The notes under the pieces: model-generated
What the model was told of the DNA's origin: nothing
The model's database searches: none
Seen by the model: the letters and a program-made list of their open reading frames with translations, nothing else
Position numbers and translations under genes: made by a program
Shown: in pieces, positions 32,937 through 41,918 of the stretch
Layout: each line of letters begins with the position of its first letter
Numbering within the stretch: position 1 is the first letter of the stretch
Source of the DNA: Flavobacterium sp. ASV13
GTDB lineage: Bacteria > Bacteroidota > Bacteroidia > Flavobacteriales > Flavobacteriaceae
Direction of reading: 5' to 3'
Length of the DNA stretch: 64,000 nt
Assembly (NCBI RefSeq): GCF_000745775.1
Contig: NZ_KN050752.1
Span: forward strand, 233,074-297,073

Positions 32937-33492
32937 AAAAGAACTTCGATTATATTACAAAAATTTGCGCACAGCACTTTCTGAAGAGGAAATCGAAGAA
33001 AAAAGTCTGGCTGTTGCTAATAATTTAATTCCGCTACCGATTTGGGATAAAACATACTTTCATGTTTTTCTTCCAATTGTCGAACATAAAGAAGTCGATA
33101 CAGAGTTTGTTTTGCATTTGCTTTCTGGAAAAGATAAAGAAATTGTGATTTCAAAAAGTGATTTTGAAACGCGTGCAATGACACATTTTTTATTGACGGA
33201 TAATACTAAAATAAAAAAAAACGAATACAATATTCCTGAACCAGTAAACGGTCTTCAAGTTCAGAGTTCAAATATTGATGTTGTTTTTGTTCCGCTTTTA
33301 GCTTTTGATATTCGTGGAAACCGAATTGGTTATGGAAAAGGGTTTTACGATAAATTCTTAGCAGAATGCCGACCAGAAACAATAAAAATTGGACTTTCAT
33401 TTTTTGAAGCCGTAAATCAGATCGATGATGTTTTTGAATCTGATGTAAAATTGGATTATTGCGTAACGCCTTTAAAAATATACACTTTTTAA
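32923..33492 (+). CDS. fau: 5-formyltetrahydrofolate cyclo-ligase
   Basis: This enzyme uses ATP to convert 5-formyl-THF to 5,10-methenyl-THF, rescuing an inhibitory folate. From MPTNKKELRLYYKNLR the protein is 189 residues, the usual family length. It has the conserved N-terminal basic helix and the C-terminal signature GNRIGYGKGFYDKFLA after VFVPLLAFD. An upstream in-frame ATG at 32857 would overlap the previous gene by 80 bases and add a non-conserved extension, so the 32923 start is preferred. Confidence 0.9.
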   Translation: MPTNKKELRLYYKNLRTALSEEEIEEKSLAVANNLIPLPIWDKTYFHVFLPIVEHKEVDTEFVLHLLSGKDKEIVISKSDFETRAMTHFLLTDNTKIKKNEYNIPEPVNGLQVQSSNIDVVFVPLLAFDIRGNRIGYGKGFYDKFLAECRPETIKIGLSFFEAVNQIDDVFESDVKLDYCVTPLKIYTF

Positions 33493-33597
33493 ATTTTCAT
33501 ACTTGAATTGGTATAAGATATCTGATATTAAAACTTGTTTTGTTATAAAATTTATTATACTACAACTGTATTTAATGGAATAATTTAAGAACAAAAT

Positions 33598-33641
33598 AAA
33601 AATCCCAAACTCCAGTTTAAGAATTGGAATTTGGGATTTTT
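33598..33641. terminator. Bidirectional terminator with AAATCCCAAA arms
   Basis: The arms AAAAATCCCAAACTCCA and TGGAATTTGGGATTTTT (one mismatch) lie between convergent genes, with T-runs on both sides. Nearly the same stem recurs at 48410-48456. Confidence 0.8.
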
Positions 33642-33663
33642 TTATTGTATTATTTTTAGAAAT

Positions 33664-34407
33664 TTATTTTACTTCTTTAATAGTCGAAGCATCAATCCAA
33701 CCTTCGGTTCCATCGGTTAATTCGATTTTTTTCCATTGGCCTAAAACTTCGGTTACATAAACTTTTGCACCTTCGTGTAATAAGAAAATGGCAGAACCAC
33801 CTTTTTGAGGTTCGCTTCGAACTTCGCTCATTTCAGCAAATACAATTGCCGGACGATCATTATCAAAATGACTTTTTTCAGACATTCCTGCCGAAACACT
33901 CAATCCTAAAGCAACCAAAAGAACAAACATTCCAATGAAATAAATTCTTTTTGTAAGTGTCAGTTGTGAAAAGTAATAACCGATAAAACTCAACAAGAAA
34001 AGAAATGCAAATCCAACTGAAATTTTTGCCCAAATATTATAATCGAAAATACCGGTAAAATTCTGAATCAGTTTTGCAAAACCCACTTTTGGAACTTCTT
34101 TAATTTCATCGATTGTTAGTTTTTTGGCAAATTTTAAATTGTTCAGTGTTTCCGGATCATGAGGTTTTAAAACTAAAGCTTTCTCATAATTGTAAATTGC
34201 CGGAGCAACTTTATTTAGCTTATAATAACTATTAGCCAAATTGAAATACAACTCAGCCGATTCTTGTTTGTTTTCTTTAATGACACCTTCATAAGCTTGA
34301 ATAGCTTCCTGATAATTGCCTCTTTGATACATGGCATTTCCTTTTTCAAAGCTTTGAGCAAAGAAAACCTGTGTGATGAATAAAAAGAGATAGACTATAT
34401 TTTTCAT
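33664..34407 (-). CDS. batE: BatE: TPR and SH3-like domain membrane protein
   Basis: The 247-residue protein has a signal sequence and TPR repeats (about 20-90: FEKGNAMYQRGNYQEAIQAY, AELYFNLANSYYKLNKVAPAI). Two membrane helices follow (about 127-147 and 155-175). The C-terminal bacterial SH3-like domain runs from SEVRSEPQKGGSAIFLLHEG to DGTEGWIDAS. This matches BatE of the Bacteroides aerotolerance (bat) operon. It is the last gene of the run and ends at the convergent terminator. Its function in envelope or stress physiology is unresolved in the family. Confidence 0.88.
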   Translation of the reverse strand: MKNIVYLFLFITQVFFAQSFEKGNAMYQRGNYQEAIQAYEGVIKENKQESAELYFNLANSYYKLNKVAPAIYNYEKALVLKPHDPETLNNLKFAKKLTIDEIKEVPKVGFAKLIQNFTGIFDYNIWAKISVGFAFLFLLSFIGYYFSQLTLTKRIYFIGMFVLLVALGLSVSAGMSEKSHFDNDRPAIVFAEMSEVRSEPQKGGSAIFLLHEGAKVYVTEVLGQWKKIELTDGTEGWIDASTIKEVK

Positions 34408-34422
34408 TTTATTTTCTTTAAA

Positions 34423-36171
34423 CTAAACGATCTGTTTTTCTAATTCTGAAATAATTAAAACAGCTTTATCAAAATCTTGCTGAATCGAAGCGCTAGAGGC
34501 CGGAGCATAACGTGCAAATTCGCAGTTTTCAGTCAAATCAATAAAACTCTTAACCGATTCTGGATTTGCATTTCTTGATAAAAGCAATTCACGAATATTG
34601 TCTTTACTCATCTCTGAAGTTTCAATATGTAGTTTCGCTTTCAGGAAGTTATGCATTGCTTTTTCCAGCGCGATATAAAATGCTTCTTTGTTGTTAAGCT
34701 GTTTTTTAGCTTCTGATAAATATTTCTTAGCCAGCTTATTATTCATTTTGATTCGGTTTCCAGCCACATCGCCATCAATTGCTTCTTTTTTCTTCTTAGC
34801 AATGATTATAATTGGCAAAATGATGAAAGGTGCAAACAACAAGGCATAATACAAATCAGAACCATAAAAATCATCTTTTTCGACAGAAACTAATGTCGTT
34901 CTTGATTTGATATATTTAAACTGATCTGTTTTCGAAATAACATTTTTAGCTGCATTTGCTGTACTATTTGCTTCAGCCTGCATTGGACCGTCTAAAACGT
35001 CAATCGCAATTTCCTGCGAAGTAATCGTTTTGTATGAACCAGTACTTAAATCAAAGTACGAAAACTGCATTGGTTTAATAATGTATTTTCCTTTGTATTG
35101 TGGTACAATAGTATATTTATCTGAAATTCTTCCTGACATGCCAGTTAAAGAAGTTGTCACTTTTTCATCATGAACCGGATCATACATTTCCAGTGCATTT
35201 GGCACAACTGGTTTTGGCAAAGTAAACAGTTTCATGTTTCCAGTTCCATTTGCGCTCACGATTAAATCAAGACCTTCGCCACTTTTTACGCTTGTTTTTG
35301 AAGGCGTAACAACGAAATTAAATTTACCAACTGCACCGCTGAAACCTTCTGGTTTTCCAGTTTCAGGAAGCGGTCTTACGTTTATTGTTTTGGCTCCGGC
35401 CGAAACTACTTTATTGTCATCCGTAATAATCATTTGACCAAACATATCGCGACGATTTGTTGGCAATTGTACACCAATATCCAATGAAAGTGGTTCGATC
35501 GTTAATTTGCCTGATTTTTGAGGATACAGGATTGTTTTTTTCAAAATTACAAAATAGCATCTTTGACCCTGAAAACTTCCTTCTTCAATTGATAATTGTT
35601 TAATATCAATGTTTTGATTCCAAAAATCATTGTATTTTGGTTTTGCCAATTCTTTAAAACCAGTAACCCCAATATTATTGAAATACAATTTGTAAACAAC
35701 CGTGATTGGTTCGTTCAGATACGGATTTGTTTTTGAAATTTCAGCAACCAAATTAAGCGTTTCACTTCCTTGTCCTTGTGGTCTTTCATTTGGATCTCTT
35801 TCTTGAGCAACGGCATTTGTAACAACAATTTTTATAGGCGAAGTTTTGTAAATCTGTCCGTTAAATTCAATTGCAGCCTGACGAATTGTTACATTTCCTT
35901 TTCTATCAGGTTGTAAAATATAAGAATATATTTTTTGAAAAGAGCTTCGTCCATTAACCCATGACTGGCTTATTTGCTGACTTGGTCCGGCTACGATTTT
36001 AAATCCATCAAAATTAGGCTGTTCAAAGTTGTCTCCATCAACATTCATGATGAAGTCAATTCGAAGTCTTTCGTTGAGACCAAGCGTGTTTTTGCTTACT
36101 CTGGCTTCAAACTGAACTTGAGCCAAAAGTCCTTGAAAAGTGAATAGAAATAAAATTAAAAATCTTTTCAT
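34423..36171 (-). CDS. batD: BatD-family oxygen-tolerance membrane protein
   Basis: The 582-residue protein has a signal peptide ending LLAQ. It carries a large periplasmic region with repeated beta-sandwich segments characteristic of BatD (VSKNTLGLNERLRIDFIMNVDG, QSWVNGRSSFQKIYSYILQP, FNFVVTPSKTSVKSGEGLDLIVSANGTGN). A single membrane helix near residue 440 (ALLFAPFIILPIIIIAK) precedes a ~130-residue cytosolic tail. It lies between batC and batE with short spacers. It probably assembles with the von Willebrand A proteins BatA and BatB at the inner membrane, by analogy to the family. Confidence 0.9.
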   Translation of the reverse strand: MKRFLILFLFTFQGLLAQVQFEARVSKNTLGLNERLRIDFIMNVDGDNFEQPNFDGFKIVAGPSQQISQSWVNGRSSFQKIYSYILQPDRKGNVTIRQAAIEFNGQIYKTSPIKIVVTNAVAQERDPNERPQGQGSETLNLVAEISKTNPYLNEPITVVYKLYFNNIGVTGFKELAKPKYNDFWNQNIDIKQLSIEEGSFQGQRCYFVILKKTILYPQKSGKLTIEPLSLDIGVQLPTNRRDMFGQMIITDDNKVVSAGAKTINVRPLPETGKPEGFSGAVGKFNFVVTPSKTSVKSGEGLDLIVSANGTGNMKLFTLPKPVVPNALEMYDPVHDEKVTTSLTGMSGRISDKYTIVPQYKGKYIIKPMQFSYFDLSTGSYKTITSQEIAIDVLDGPMQAEANSTANAAKNVISKTDQFKYIKSRTTLVSVEKDDFYGSDLYYALLFAPFIILPIIIIAKKKKEAIDGDVAGNRIKMNNKLAKKYLSEAKKQLNNKEAFYIALEKAMHNFLKAKLHIETSEMSKDNIRELLLSRNANPESVKSFIDLTENCEFARYAPASSASIQQDFDKAVLIISELEKQIV

Positions 36172-36179
36172 TTATTCGT

Positions 36180-36290
36180 TTAATCAGTTTTTGTTTGTTG
36201 TTTAATTGTTTAATTGTGAAATCGTTTAATCGGTTTTTTATCTAACGGATACTTTCCGAATAAACAAATTAACAATTAAACGATTAAACT
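36180..36290. repeat. GTTTAATTGTTTAATTG inverted word repeat between batC and batD
   Basis: The left words (36200-36216 and a diverged copy after) pair with CAATTAAACGATTAAAC-type words at 36265-36289, enclosing ~50 bases. It is an operon-internal spacer of the same style as others in the window. Confidence 0.6.
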
Positions 36291-36294
36291 TTTA

Positions 36295-37062
36295 TTACCA
36301 GTCTTTTTCTGTTTTTTTAGGACTTCCTTTTACTTTTTGAGCGTTTACTTTATCCTGAACTTTCTTCTCTTCATTGTTAACCGCATCTAATAAATTTTGA
36401 ACACGATCTTTAGATATTCCTCCAGGTTGTGGTTTTGGCTGTCCGTTATTGTCAGATTTATCATCTTTCTTCGGATCATTTTTGCCGTCTTTTTTATCCT
36501 TGTCTTTATCGCCTTTATCGTCTTTTTTATCTTTATCCTTGTCCTTGTTTTTATCTTTGTCCTTGTCTTTGTCTTTATTTTTATCCTTATCCTTGTCTTT
36601 GTCTTTATTCTTGTCTTTGTTGTCGTTTTTAGGCGGATTTTCTTTTAGCTTTTGTTTCGCCAAGGCATAATTGTAACGGGTTTCATCATCAGTTGGATCA
36701 TTTCGCAATGCTTGCTTGTATGCCTCAACAGCCTGCGTATAATCTTTCTCTTTCATGAAAACATTTCCTAAATTGTGATAAGCAGTATGTTTTTCGGGTC
36801 TTGTTTTAGCATTTTTTATCGCTTTTGCGTAAGCATATTTGGCTTCCGAAATTTGATTTTGCTTATAAATGGTGTTTCCTAAGTTGTACGAAGCAGCTGC
36901 TTTTTTTGGAAATTTTGACTGTGAAATTCTATAATTCGCTTCGGCATCAACAAATTTATTCTGTTTATATTCTTCGTTCCCGTTTGGCAATGTTTTGTCT
37001 TTCTCCTGAGCAGAAACTGCTAAGGAAAACGTTAGTAAAATATAAAGAAGTAAATTTTTCAT
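36295..37062 (-). CDS. batC: BatC: TPR protein with a long lysine/aspartate tract
   Basis: From the preferred ATG (MKNLLLYILLTFSLAVSAQ, a clean signal peptide) the protein has 255 residues. Three or so TPR units span about residues 27-140 (AAASYNLGNTIYKQNQISEA, AYHNLGNVFMKEKDYTQA). A ~65-residue tract of alternating Lys and Asp (KDKDKDKNKDK type) and a short C-terminal basic tail follow. An ATG at 37119 would overlap batB by 14 bases and put 19 charged residues before the signal peptide, so it is less likely. It is encoded between batB and batD. Confidence 0.87.
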   Translation of the reverse strand: MKNLLLYILLTFSLAVSAQEKDKTLPNGNEEYKQNKFVDAEANYRISQSKFPKKAAASYNLGNTIYKQNQISEAKYAYAKAIKNAKTRPEKHTAYHNLGNVFMKEKDYTQAVEAYKQALRNDPTDDETRYNYALAKQKLKENPPKNDNKDKNKDKDKDKDKNKDKDKDKDKNKDKDKDKKDDKGDKDKDKKDGKNDPKKDDKSDNNGQPKPQPGGISKDRVQNLLDAVNNEEKKVQDKVNAQKVKGSPKKTEKDW

Positions 37063-37105
37063 TCTAAATTTTTTATTTTTTTGTTCCGGGAATTTTACGG
37101 AACAA

Positions 37106-38140
37106 TTATTTCTTTTCATTAAATAAATTCAACTCTTTTATCCAGTTTGTTTTTCTTTCCAAAAGGAAAATATCTAAGAATAATAATAGAAAAGCGAAAC
37201 CAAGAAACCATTGAAACTGCGATTGGAATTCGGCCATTTGCGTTGCTTCAAACTCTGTTTTCTGAATGTTGTTCAAAGCATTTTTCACATAATCCAAAAC
37301 TTCTTTGGTATTGCCGCCGTAAACATAACCGCCTTTTGTTGCTTTTGCAATAGTTTTTAAACCTTCCTGATTTAATTTAGTTATAACAATTTCTCCGTTT
37401 TGATCTTTCTGATGATTTCTAACAATGCCATTTTCTTTTAACGGAATTGTTCCTCCTTTTTCAGTTCCAACTCCAATCGTAATGATTTTCATTCCCAATT
37501 TATTGGCTTCTTCCGCAGCTGCAGAAGCGCCTTCAGAATGATCTTCTCCATCAGAAATCAGAATCAGTAATTTGCTTGTTTTACTTTTTTCGTCAAAATA
37601 AGTTGACGATAAACGAATTGCCTCATCAAGTGAAGTTCCCTGAGAAGAAACCATATCTGGAGTCATACTTTGCAGGAACATTTTGGCAACACTATAATCA
37701 GTAGTAATTGGTAAAACCGGGAAAGCACTTCCAGCGTAAGCTACAATTCCAATTCGGTCACTTCCTAACTGGTTGATGATTTGCGAAACAATTTGTTTGC
37801 TTTTTTCAAGACGATTTGGCGCCACATCTTCGGCCAGCATACTTTTAGAAACATCGACAGCAAAAACAATATCGATTCCTTCGCGTTTAACGGTTTCCAT
37901 TTTTGTTCCAATTTTTGGATTTACAAGTCCAATAATCAAACAAGCAAGGGCCAACAGGATAATCGATAATTTTAATACTGGTTTAAAAACAGAACTTTCC
38001 GGGCTCAGTTTTTTGACCATTTCTATATCACCAAATTCGCGCTGTTTTTTTCGTTTCCAATATACATTGAAAAGAAAAATACACACCAAAATTGGTAGTA
38101 AAAATAAAAGGTATAAATATTTTTTTTCGTCTAATTCCAT
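37106..38140 (-). CDS. batB: BatB: von Willebrand factor A domain membrane protein
   Basis: The 344-residue protein has an N-terminal membrane helix (YLYLLFLLPILVCIFLFNVYW) and a second (LKLSIILLALACLIIGLV). A VWA domain follows with an intact metal-ion-dependent adhesion site: DIVFAVDVSKSM (DxSxS), the threonine loop of SQGTSLDEAI and ILISDGEDHSEG. A C-terminal helix (FLGFAFLLLFLDIFLL) anchors the end. It is paired with BatA upstream. The paralogue pair is a constant feature of the bat operon. Confidence 0.92.
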   Translation of the reverse strand: MELDEKKYLYLLFLLPILVCIFLFNVYWKRKKQREFGDIEMVKKLSPESSVFKPVLKLSIILLALACLIIGLVNPKIGTKMETVKREGIDIVFAVDVSKSMLAEDVAPNRLEKSKQIVSQIINQLGSDRIGIVAYAGSAFPVLPITTDYSVAKMFLQSMTPDMVSSQGTSLDEAIRLSSTYFDEKSKTSKLLILISDGEDHSEGASAAAEEANKLGMKIITIGVGTEKGGTIPLKENGIVRNHQKDQNGEIVITKLNQEGLKTIAKATKGGYVYGGNTKEVLDYVKNALNNIQKTEFEATQMAEFQSQFQWFLGFAFLLLFLDIFLLERKTNWIKELNLFNEKK

Positions 38141-38191
38141 TTTAAATTTTAGATTTCTGAATTTAGATTTTAGATTTTTTTTAATCCAAAA

Positions 38192-39193
38192 TTAAATGAA
38201 GCTTCTGTAAACCGTATTTCTTAAACCAACTTCCAACAATAATAAAAAGACTGCCAATGAAACAAAAAATCGGTATTTCTCGTCATAATCGTAGAATTTC
38301 AATTCCTGTATTTCTGTTGTTTCTAATTTGTTGATTGCATTATAAATTTGAGCTAATCTATCATTGCTTGTTGCTCTAAAATATGTTCCGTCCGTTTTGC
38401 GGGCAATGCTTTTCATTAATTGCTCGTCAATTTCTACTTTTTGCATTTTGAATAAGAAACCGCCATTTGGTCCGTATGCATATGGAGATTCTGCCATTCC
38501 ATTTGTTCCTAAACCAATAGTGTAAACTTTGATGCCATATTGTTTTGCGATGTCTGCAGCAGTTTCAGGTTCAATAAATCCGGCGTTATTTACACCGTCT
38601 GTCAATAATATGATAACGCGACTTTTTGCTTTACTGTCTTTTAATCGGTTAACTGCTGTTGCCAATCCCATCCCAATTCCAGTTCCATCTTGTAAAGCAG
38701 TGTCATATTTTATTTCCTTTATTGCTTCCAAAATAATGGCTTTATCGCTCGTAACAGGTGTTTTGGTATAAGCTTCTGATGCGTATAAAACCAATCCAAT
38801 TCGGTCATTTGGTCTTTCACCAACAAAATCTGCAGCTACTCTTTTTAAAGCTTCCATACGGTTTGGCTTCAAATCTTTTGCCAGCATACTTCCAGAAACG
38901 TCAATTGCCATTACAATATCAATTCCTTTCGTTGTTTTGGTCTGATTGCTGATGTCAACTGTTCTTGGTCTTGCTAAAGCAATAATTAATGAACATAAAG
39001 CAAGAATCCTGAAAACATATAAACATGGTTTTAGTTTCGTCAACAGTGATTCGCTGTTTTTAAAACCTACCGTTGAACTCATTTTTAAAGTTGCAGATTG
39101 TTGGTTTCGTTTCCAAAAGTACCAAGCAATCACAATCGGAATCAAAAGAAACAGCCAAAAGAATTCTGGATTTAAAAAAGTGATCTTTCCCAT
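38192..39193 (-). CDS. batA: BatA: von Willebrand factor A domain membrane protein
   Basis: The 333-residue protein has two N-terminal membrane helices (FFWLFLLIPIVIAWYFW and VFRILALCSLIIALA). The VWA domain has a complete MIDAS: DIVMAIDVSGSMLAKD, DGTGIGMGLATAV and ILLTDGVNNAG. A C-terminal helix closes the protein. It resembles BatB in layout and follows the BatD-like gene with a one-base stop/start overlap (TAATG), indicating coupled translation. It probably senses or scaffolds envelope partners with the MoxR ATPase encoded upstream. Confidence 0.92.
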   Translation of the reverse strand: MGKITFLNPEFFWLFLLIPIVIAWYFWKRNQQSATLKMSSTVGFKNSESLLTKLKPCLYVFRILALCSLIIALARPRTVDISNQTKTTKGIDIVMAIDVSGSMLAKDLKPNRMEALKRVAADFVGERPNDRIGLVLYASEAYTKTPVTSDKAIILEAIKEIKYDTALQDGTGIGMGLATAVNRLKDSKAKSRVIILLTDGVNNAGFIEPETAADIAKQYGIKVYTIGLGTNGMAESPYAYGPNGGFLFKMQKVEIDEQLMKSIARKTDGTYFRATSNDRLAQIYNAINKLETTEIQELKFYDYDEKYRFFVSLAVFLLLLEVGLRNTVYRSFI

Positions 39194-40824
39194 TAGTTAC
39201 TAGCTTTTCTAAGTTCAACAGAATTTAAAATTCGGTCTGTAATCGTATTTCCGTAGCTGTCGCCTTCTTCGTGCGAAATAATAATTTGCTGCAATCCTTG
39301 TTCTTGTTTAAACAAAAGAATTTCATAATACACTTTTGTACTGCTTTTGGTAAGAGGATTTATAACTGTCATCGTTCCATATCCTTTTAAGCCCTGAACA
39401 CCTTCGTTTGTTTGGTAATCTTCTTGTTTTACAATTATATTTTGTCCGCCTTGGGCTTCAATAACTTTTAATGAACCTTCTAATGTTTTGGCCAAATCGA
39501 TTTCAGTTGGCGTTTTAAATTTGCTTGTAGAAACCGCAATGTAAAAATTGTCAGTCATGCCTCCATAAACAAAAAGCTGCATTTCCTTAATCAAAGCCAT
39601 TGCATCTTTCGGAAGGACTTTTAGCGGATCCACTCGTTTTAAAACTTGCGGCGTTTCAAGTAAAACTCCTGGATTTCCGTATTCACTTTTTACCCATTCG
39701 CTTTCCAAAAGGCGTTTTGTTGGGTTCATTAAAACGGTATCTTTTACATTAGTGAAACCTTTTACAGCAATTAAAACAGCTGTCGTTACAATCAATAAAC
39801 CAAAAACAGCTGCGACAGCAATCGTAATTCGTTTATTTCTTTGTTTCTTTAATTGAAGTTTAATCTGTTTTTGTCTTTGAGCTTCGTTCAATAATTCATC
39901 TTCTTCAGATGGAATTTCCGTCGGAATTGCATTATCAAGTGTTAAAATTACTTTCTGAATTTTGTTTCGGTCTTCAGTAATTTCAAAATCCAATGGTTTT
40001 GATTTTGCAAACTTTACTAAATCGGCCTGACGTAAAACGCGTTCTAAATTTTCAACCGTTTCTGGTGTTAAAGTCATTTTCTTTTTAGTAGAAGCGGTTC
40101 TGATTGCCTGAATTAATTCAGAAGTTGTGCTTTCCATTGCCGGAATGTGAATGGCTTCTTCAATATAATTTCTTGCAATATCAGTAAGTTCACTATAATA
40201 TTCTTTGATTTCACCTTTTTGAACAAGTTCTTTTTGTTCCAGATTGTTTAATAAGCTCGTTGCTTTTTCAATTGGTGTTTTATAAACTTCTTCTTCGATT
40301 TTCTTTTGTTGGCGTTTTTTTACATACCAATACACAAATGCTCCAATACCAAGAATAATCAATAATGCTAAAACATATTTCCACCAACTTCCAAGACCTT
40401 CGTCAGCAGTGCTGATGTCTTTGATATCGTACATTTTTTGTTGTAAAGTATCGACTTTTACATTGGCAACTTCAACTTTGATAGAGTCAGATAAAAAAGG
40501 TTTTTTGTCGATTAAAATCGTAACACTCGGAATTACATATTTTCCAGAATCAAATTGTGTTAGTCCATATTTTTTGATCAGCTCATAATTGCCGTCTTTC
40601 TTTACTGTATCAACTGGATACGACTGAATAACTTCTAAAGCCCCAAAGGTTTTTTGTTTAGGAAAAACAACTTTCGATTTTGAACTTACAACCGTTTTCA
40701 GCGTAAGCTTGAACTCAGCGCCAATTTTGTTTTTTGTAGTATCAATACTAGTTTCGACTTGTTTTTGCTGTGCAAAAACCGCCGATGTAAGCAAAAATAG
40801 AAATATGTAAAATTTTAATTTCAT
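39193..40824 (-). CDS. BatD-like membrane protein of the moxR-bat operon
   Basis: The 543-residue protein starts with a signal peptide (FLFLLTSAVFAQQ). A ~110-residue beta-rich periplasmic domain resembling the BatD N-terminus follows (VETSIDTTKNKIGAEFKLTLKT). It has a membrane helix near 150-168 (YVLALLIILGIGAFVYW) and a cytosolic helical region, including a segment found in DUF4381-like partners (EIKEYYSELTDIARNYIEE). A second membrane helix lies near 335-353 (TIAVAAVFGLLIVTTAVLIAV), followed by a C-terminal domain. Genomic position between the DUF58 gene and batA is typical. The exact role is unknown. Confidence 0.75.
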   Translation of the reverse strand: MKLKFYIFLFLLTSAVFAQQKQVETSIDTTKNKIGAEFKLTLKTVVSSKSKVVFPKQKTFGALEVIQSYPVDTVKKDGNYELIKKYGLTQFDSGKYVIPSVTILIDKKPFLSDSIKVEVANVKVDTLQQKMYDIKDISTADEGLGSWWKYVLALLIILGIGAFVYWYVKKRQQKKIEEEVYKTPIEKATSLLNNLEQKELVQKGEIKEYYSELTDIARNYIEEAIHIPAMESTTSELIQAIRTASTKKKMTLTPETVENLERVLRQADLVKFAKSKPLDFEITEDRNKIQKVILTLDNAIPTEIPSEEDELLNEAQRQKQIKLQLKKQRNKRITIAVAAVFGLLIVTTAVLIAVKGFTNVKDTVLMNPTKRLLESEWVKSEYGNPGVLLETPQVLKRVDPLKVLPKDAMALIKEMQLFVYGGMTDNFYIAVSTSKFKTPTEIDLAKTLEGSLKVIEAQGGQNIIVKQEDYQTNEGVQGLKGYGTMTVINPLTKSSTKVYYEILLFKQEQGLQQIIISHEEGDSYGNTITDRILNSVELRKASN

Positions 40825-40974
40825 TTGATTTTTGATTTCAGATTTTAGTCTAAAACGATGCTTAAAAATGGAACACTAATTACACAGATTTAAGCAGATT
40901 ATATTTTTTATAATTGAAAAACGATATTTTAAAATCTAATATTCTAACCCTCTAATCCCGAAGTTTCGGGATAA

Positions 40975-41838
40975 TTATCTAGACTTGAAATAGCCTAATA
41001 ATTTAGTTACATAATTTTCATCGACTCTTGTGTTTACCACGCCAGCGCCAGATTTGCTGAAAGTTTCCTTAAAATAATTTACTCTTTCGTGATAATGTTT
41101 TTCATAGTTCATTCGAACTGTTTTTGAACCTGTATCAACCAAAATTGTTTTTCCAGTCTCAGCATCCAGCATGTTTACCATTCCCAAATTTGGAATTTTT
41201 TCCTCACGGATATCATACACGCGAACTCCGGTAAGGTCATGTTTTTTTGAAGCAATTTTTAAAGTTTGCTCATAATTTTCAGACATGAAATCTGAAATCA
41301 TAAAAACAATGGCTTTCTTTTTCTGAGTTCCTGATAAAAATTTTAAAGCTTCAGAAATATCAGTTTTGTGGCTCTTTGGTTCAAATTCGATTAATTCACG
41401 AATAATTCTTAAAACGTGTGAACGGCCTTTTTTTGGTGGAATATACAACTCAACATTATCAGAAAATAAAATCAATCCAATTTTATCGTTGTTTTGTGTA
41501 GCCGAAAAAGCCATCGTTGCCGCAATTTCGGTTACGATGTCTTTTTTAAACTGAGTTTTTGAACCAAAACCTTCAGAACCCGAAATGTCAACCATTAAAA
41601 CCATGGTCAATTCGCGTTCTTCTTCAAATACTTTAACGTGAGCTTCGTTGTAGCGTGCGGTTACGTTCCAATCGATGTTACGAATATCATCTCCGTATTG
41701 GTATTGACGCACCTCGCTAAACGTCATTCCTCGTCCTTTAAATGAAGAGTGGTATTCTCCTGAAAAGATGTGATTGCTCAATCTTTTGGTCTTGATTTCT
41801 ATTTTCCGTACTTTTTTTAAAAGCTCTTTTGTATCCAT
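40975..41838 (-). CDS. DUF58-domain protein of the moxR-bat operon
   Basis: The 287-residue soluble protein has the DUF58 signature GRGMTFSEVRQYQYGDDIRNIDWNVTAR around residues 36-63. A VWA-like fold follows with VLMVDISGSEGFGS (MIDAS-like DxSxS) and VFMISDFMSENYE. DUF58 proteins are the regular partners of MoxR AAA+ ATPases. This gene follows moxR on the same strand, separated by an 80-base word-repeat spacer. Unlike many DUF58 members, it lacks N-terminal membrane helices. Confidence 0.9.
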   Translation of the reverse strand: MDTKELLKKVRKIEIKTKRLSNHIFSGEYHSSFKGRGMTFSEVRQYQYGDDIRNIDWNVTARYNEAHVKVFEEERELTMVLMVDISGSEGFGSKTQFKKDIVTEIAATMAFSATQNNDKIGLILFSDNVELYIPPKKGRSHVLRIIRELIEFEPKSHKTDISEALKFLSGTQKKKAIVFMISDFMSENYEQTLKIASKKHDLTGVRVYDIREEKIPNLGMVNMLDAETGKTILVDTGSKTVRMNYEKHYHERVNYFKETFSKSGAGVVNTRVDENYVTKLLGYFKSR

Positions 41839-41842
41839 TCTA

Positions 41843-41915
41843 TTTGTTTAAAGTTTAAAGTTTAAAAGTTTCAAGTTTGTCTTGCAACAACCTGAAACTT
41901 GAAACTTGAAACAAA
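41843..41915. repeat. GTTTAAAGTTT / GAAACTTGAAAC inverted word repeat between moxR and the DUF58 gene
   Basis: The left arm (41843-41878) consists of four diverged TTTAAAGT/TTTCAAGT words. The right arm (41894-41915) is two GAAACTT words ending in GAAACAAA. They can pair over about 20 bases with a short loop. Confidence 0.65.
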
Positions 41916-41918
41916 TTT

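Noticed and set aside
36480-36640. Tandem repeat considered as a CRISPR-like array
   Set aside because: The period is only a few codons, without unique spacers, and it lies inside the BatC coding sequence.
36397-36670. Three overlapping plus-strand open frames rich in Phe/Leu/Val opposite batC
   Set aside because: They are the complement of the Lys/Asp tract of BatC; the repetitive coding strand keeps all opposite frames open. No start context or conserved domain.
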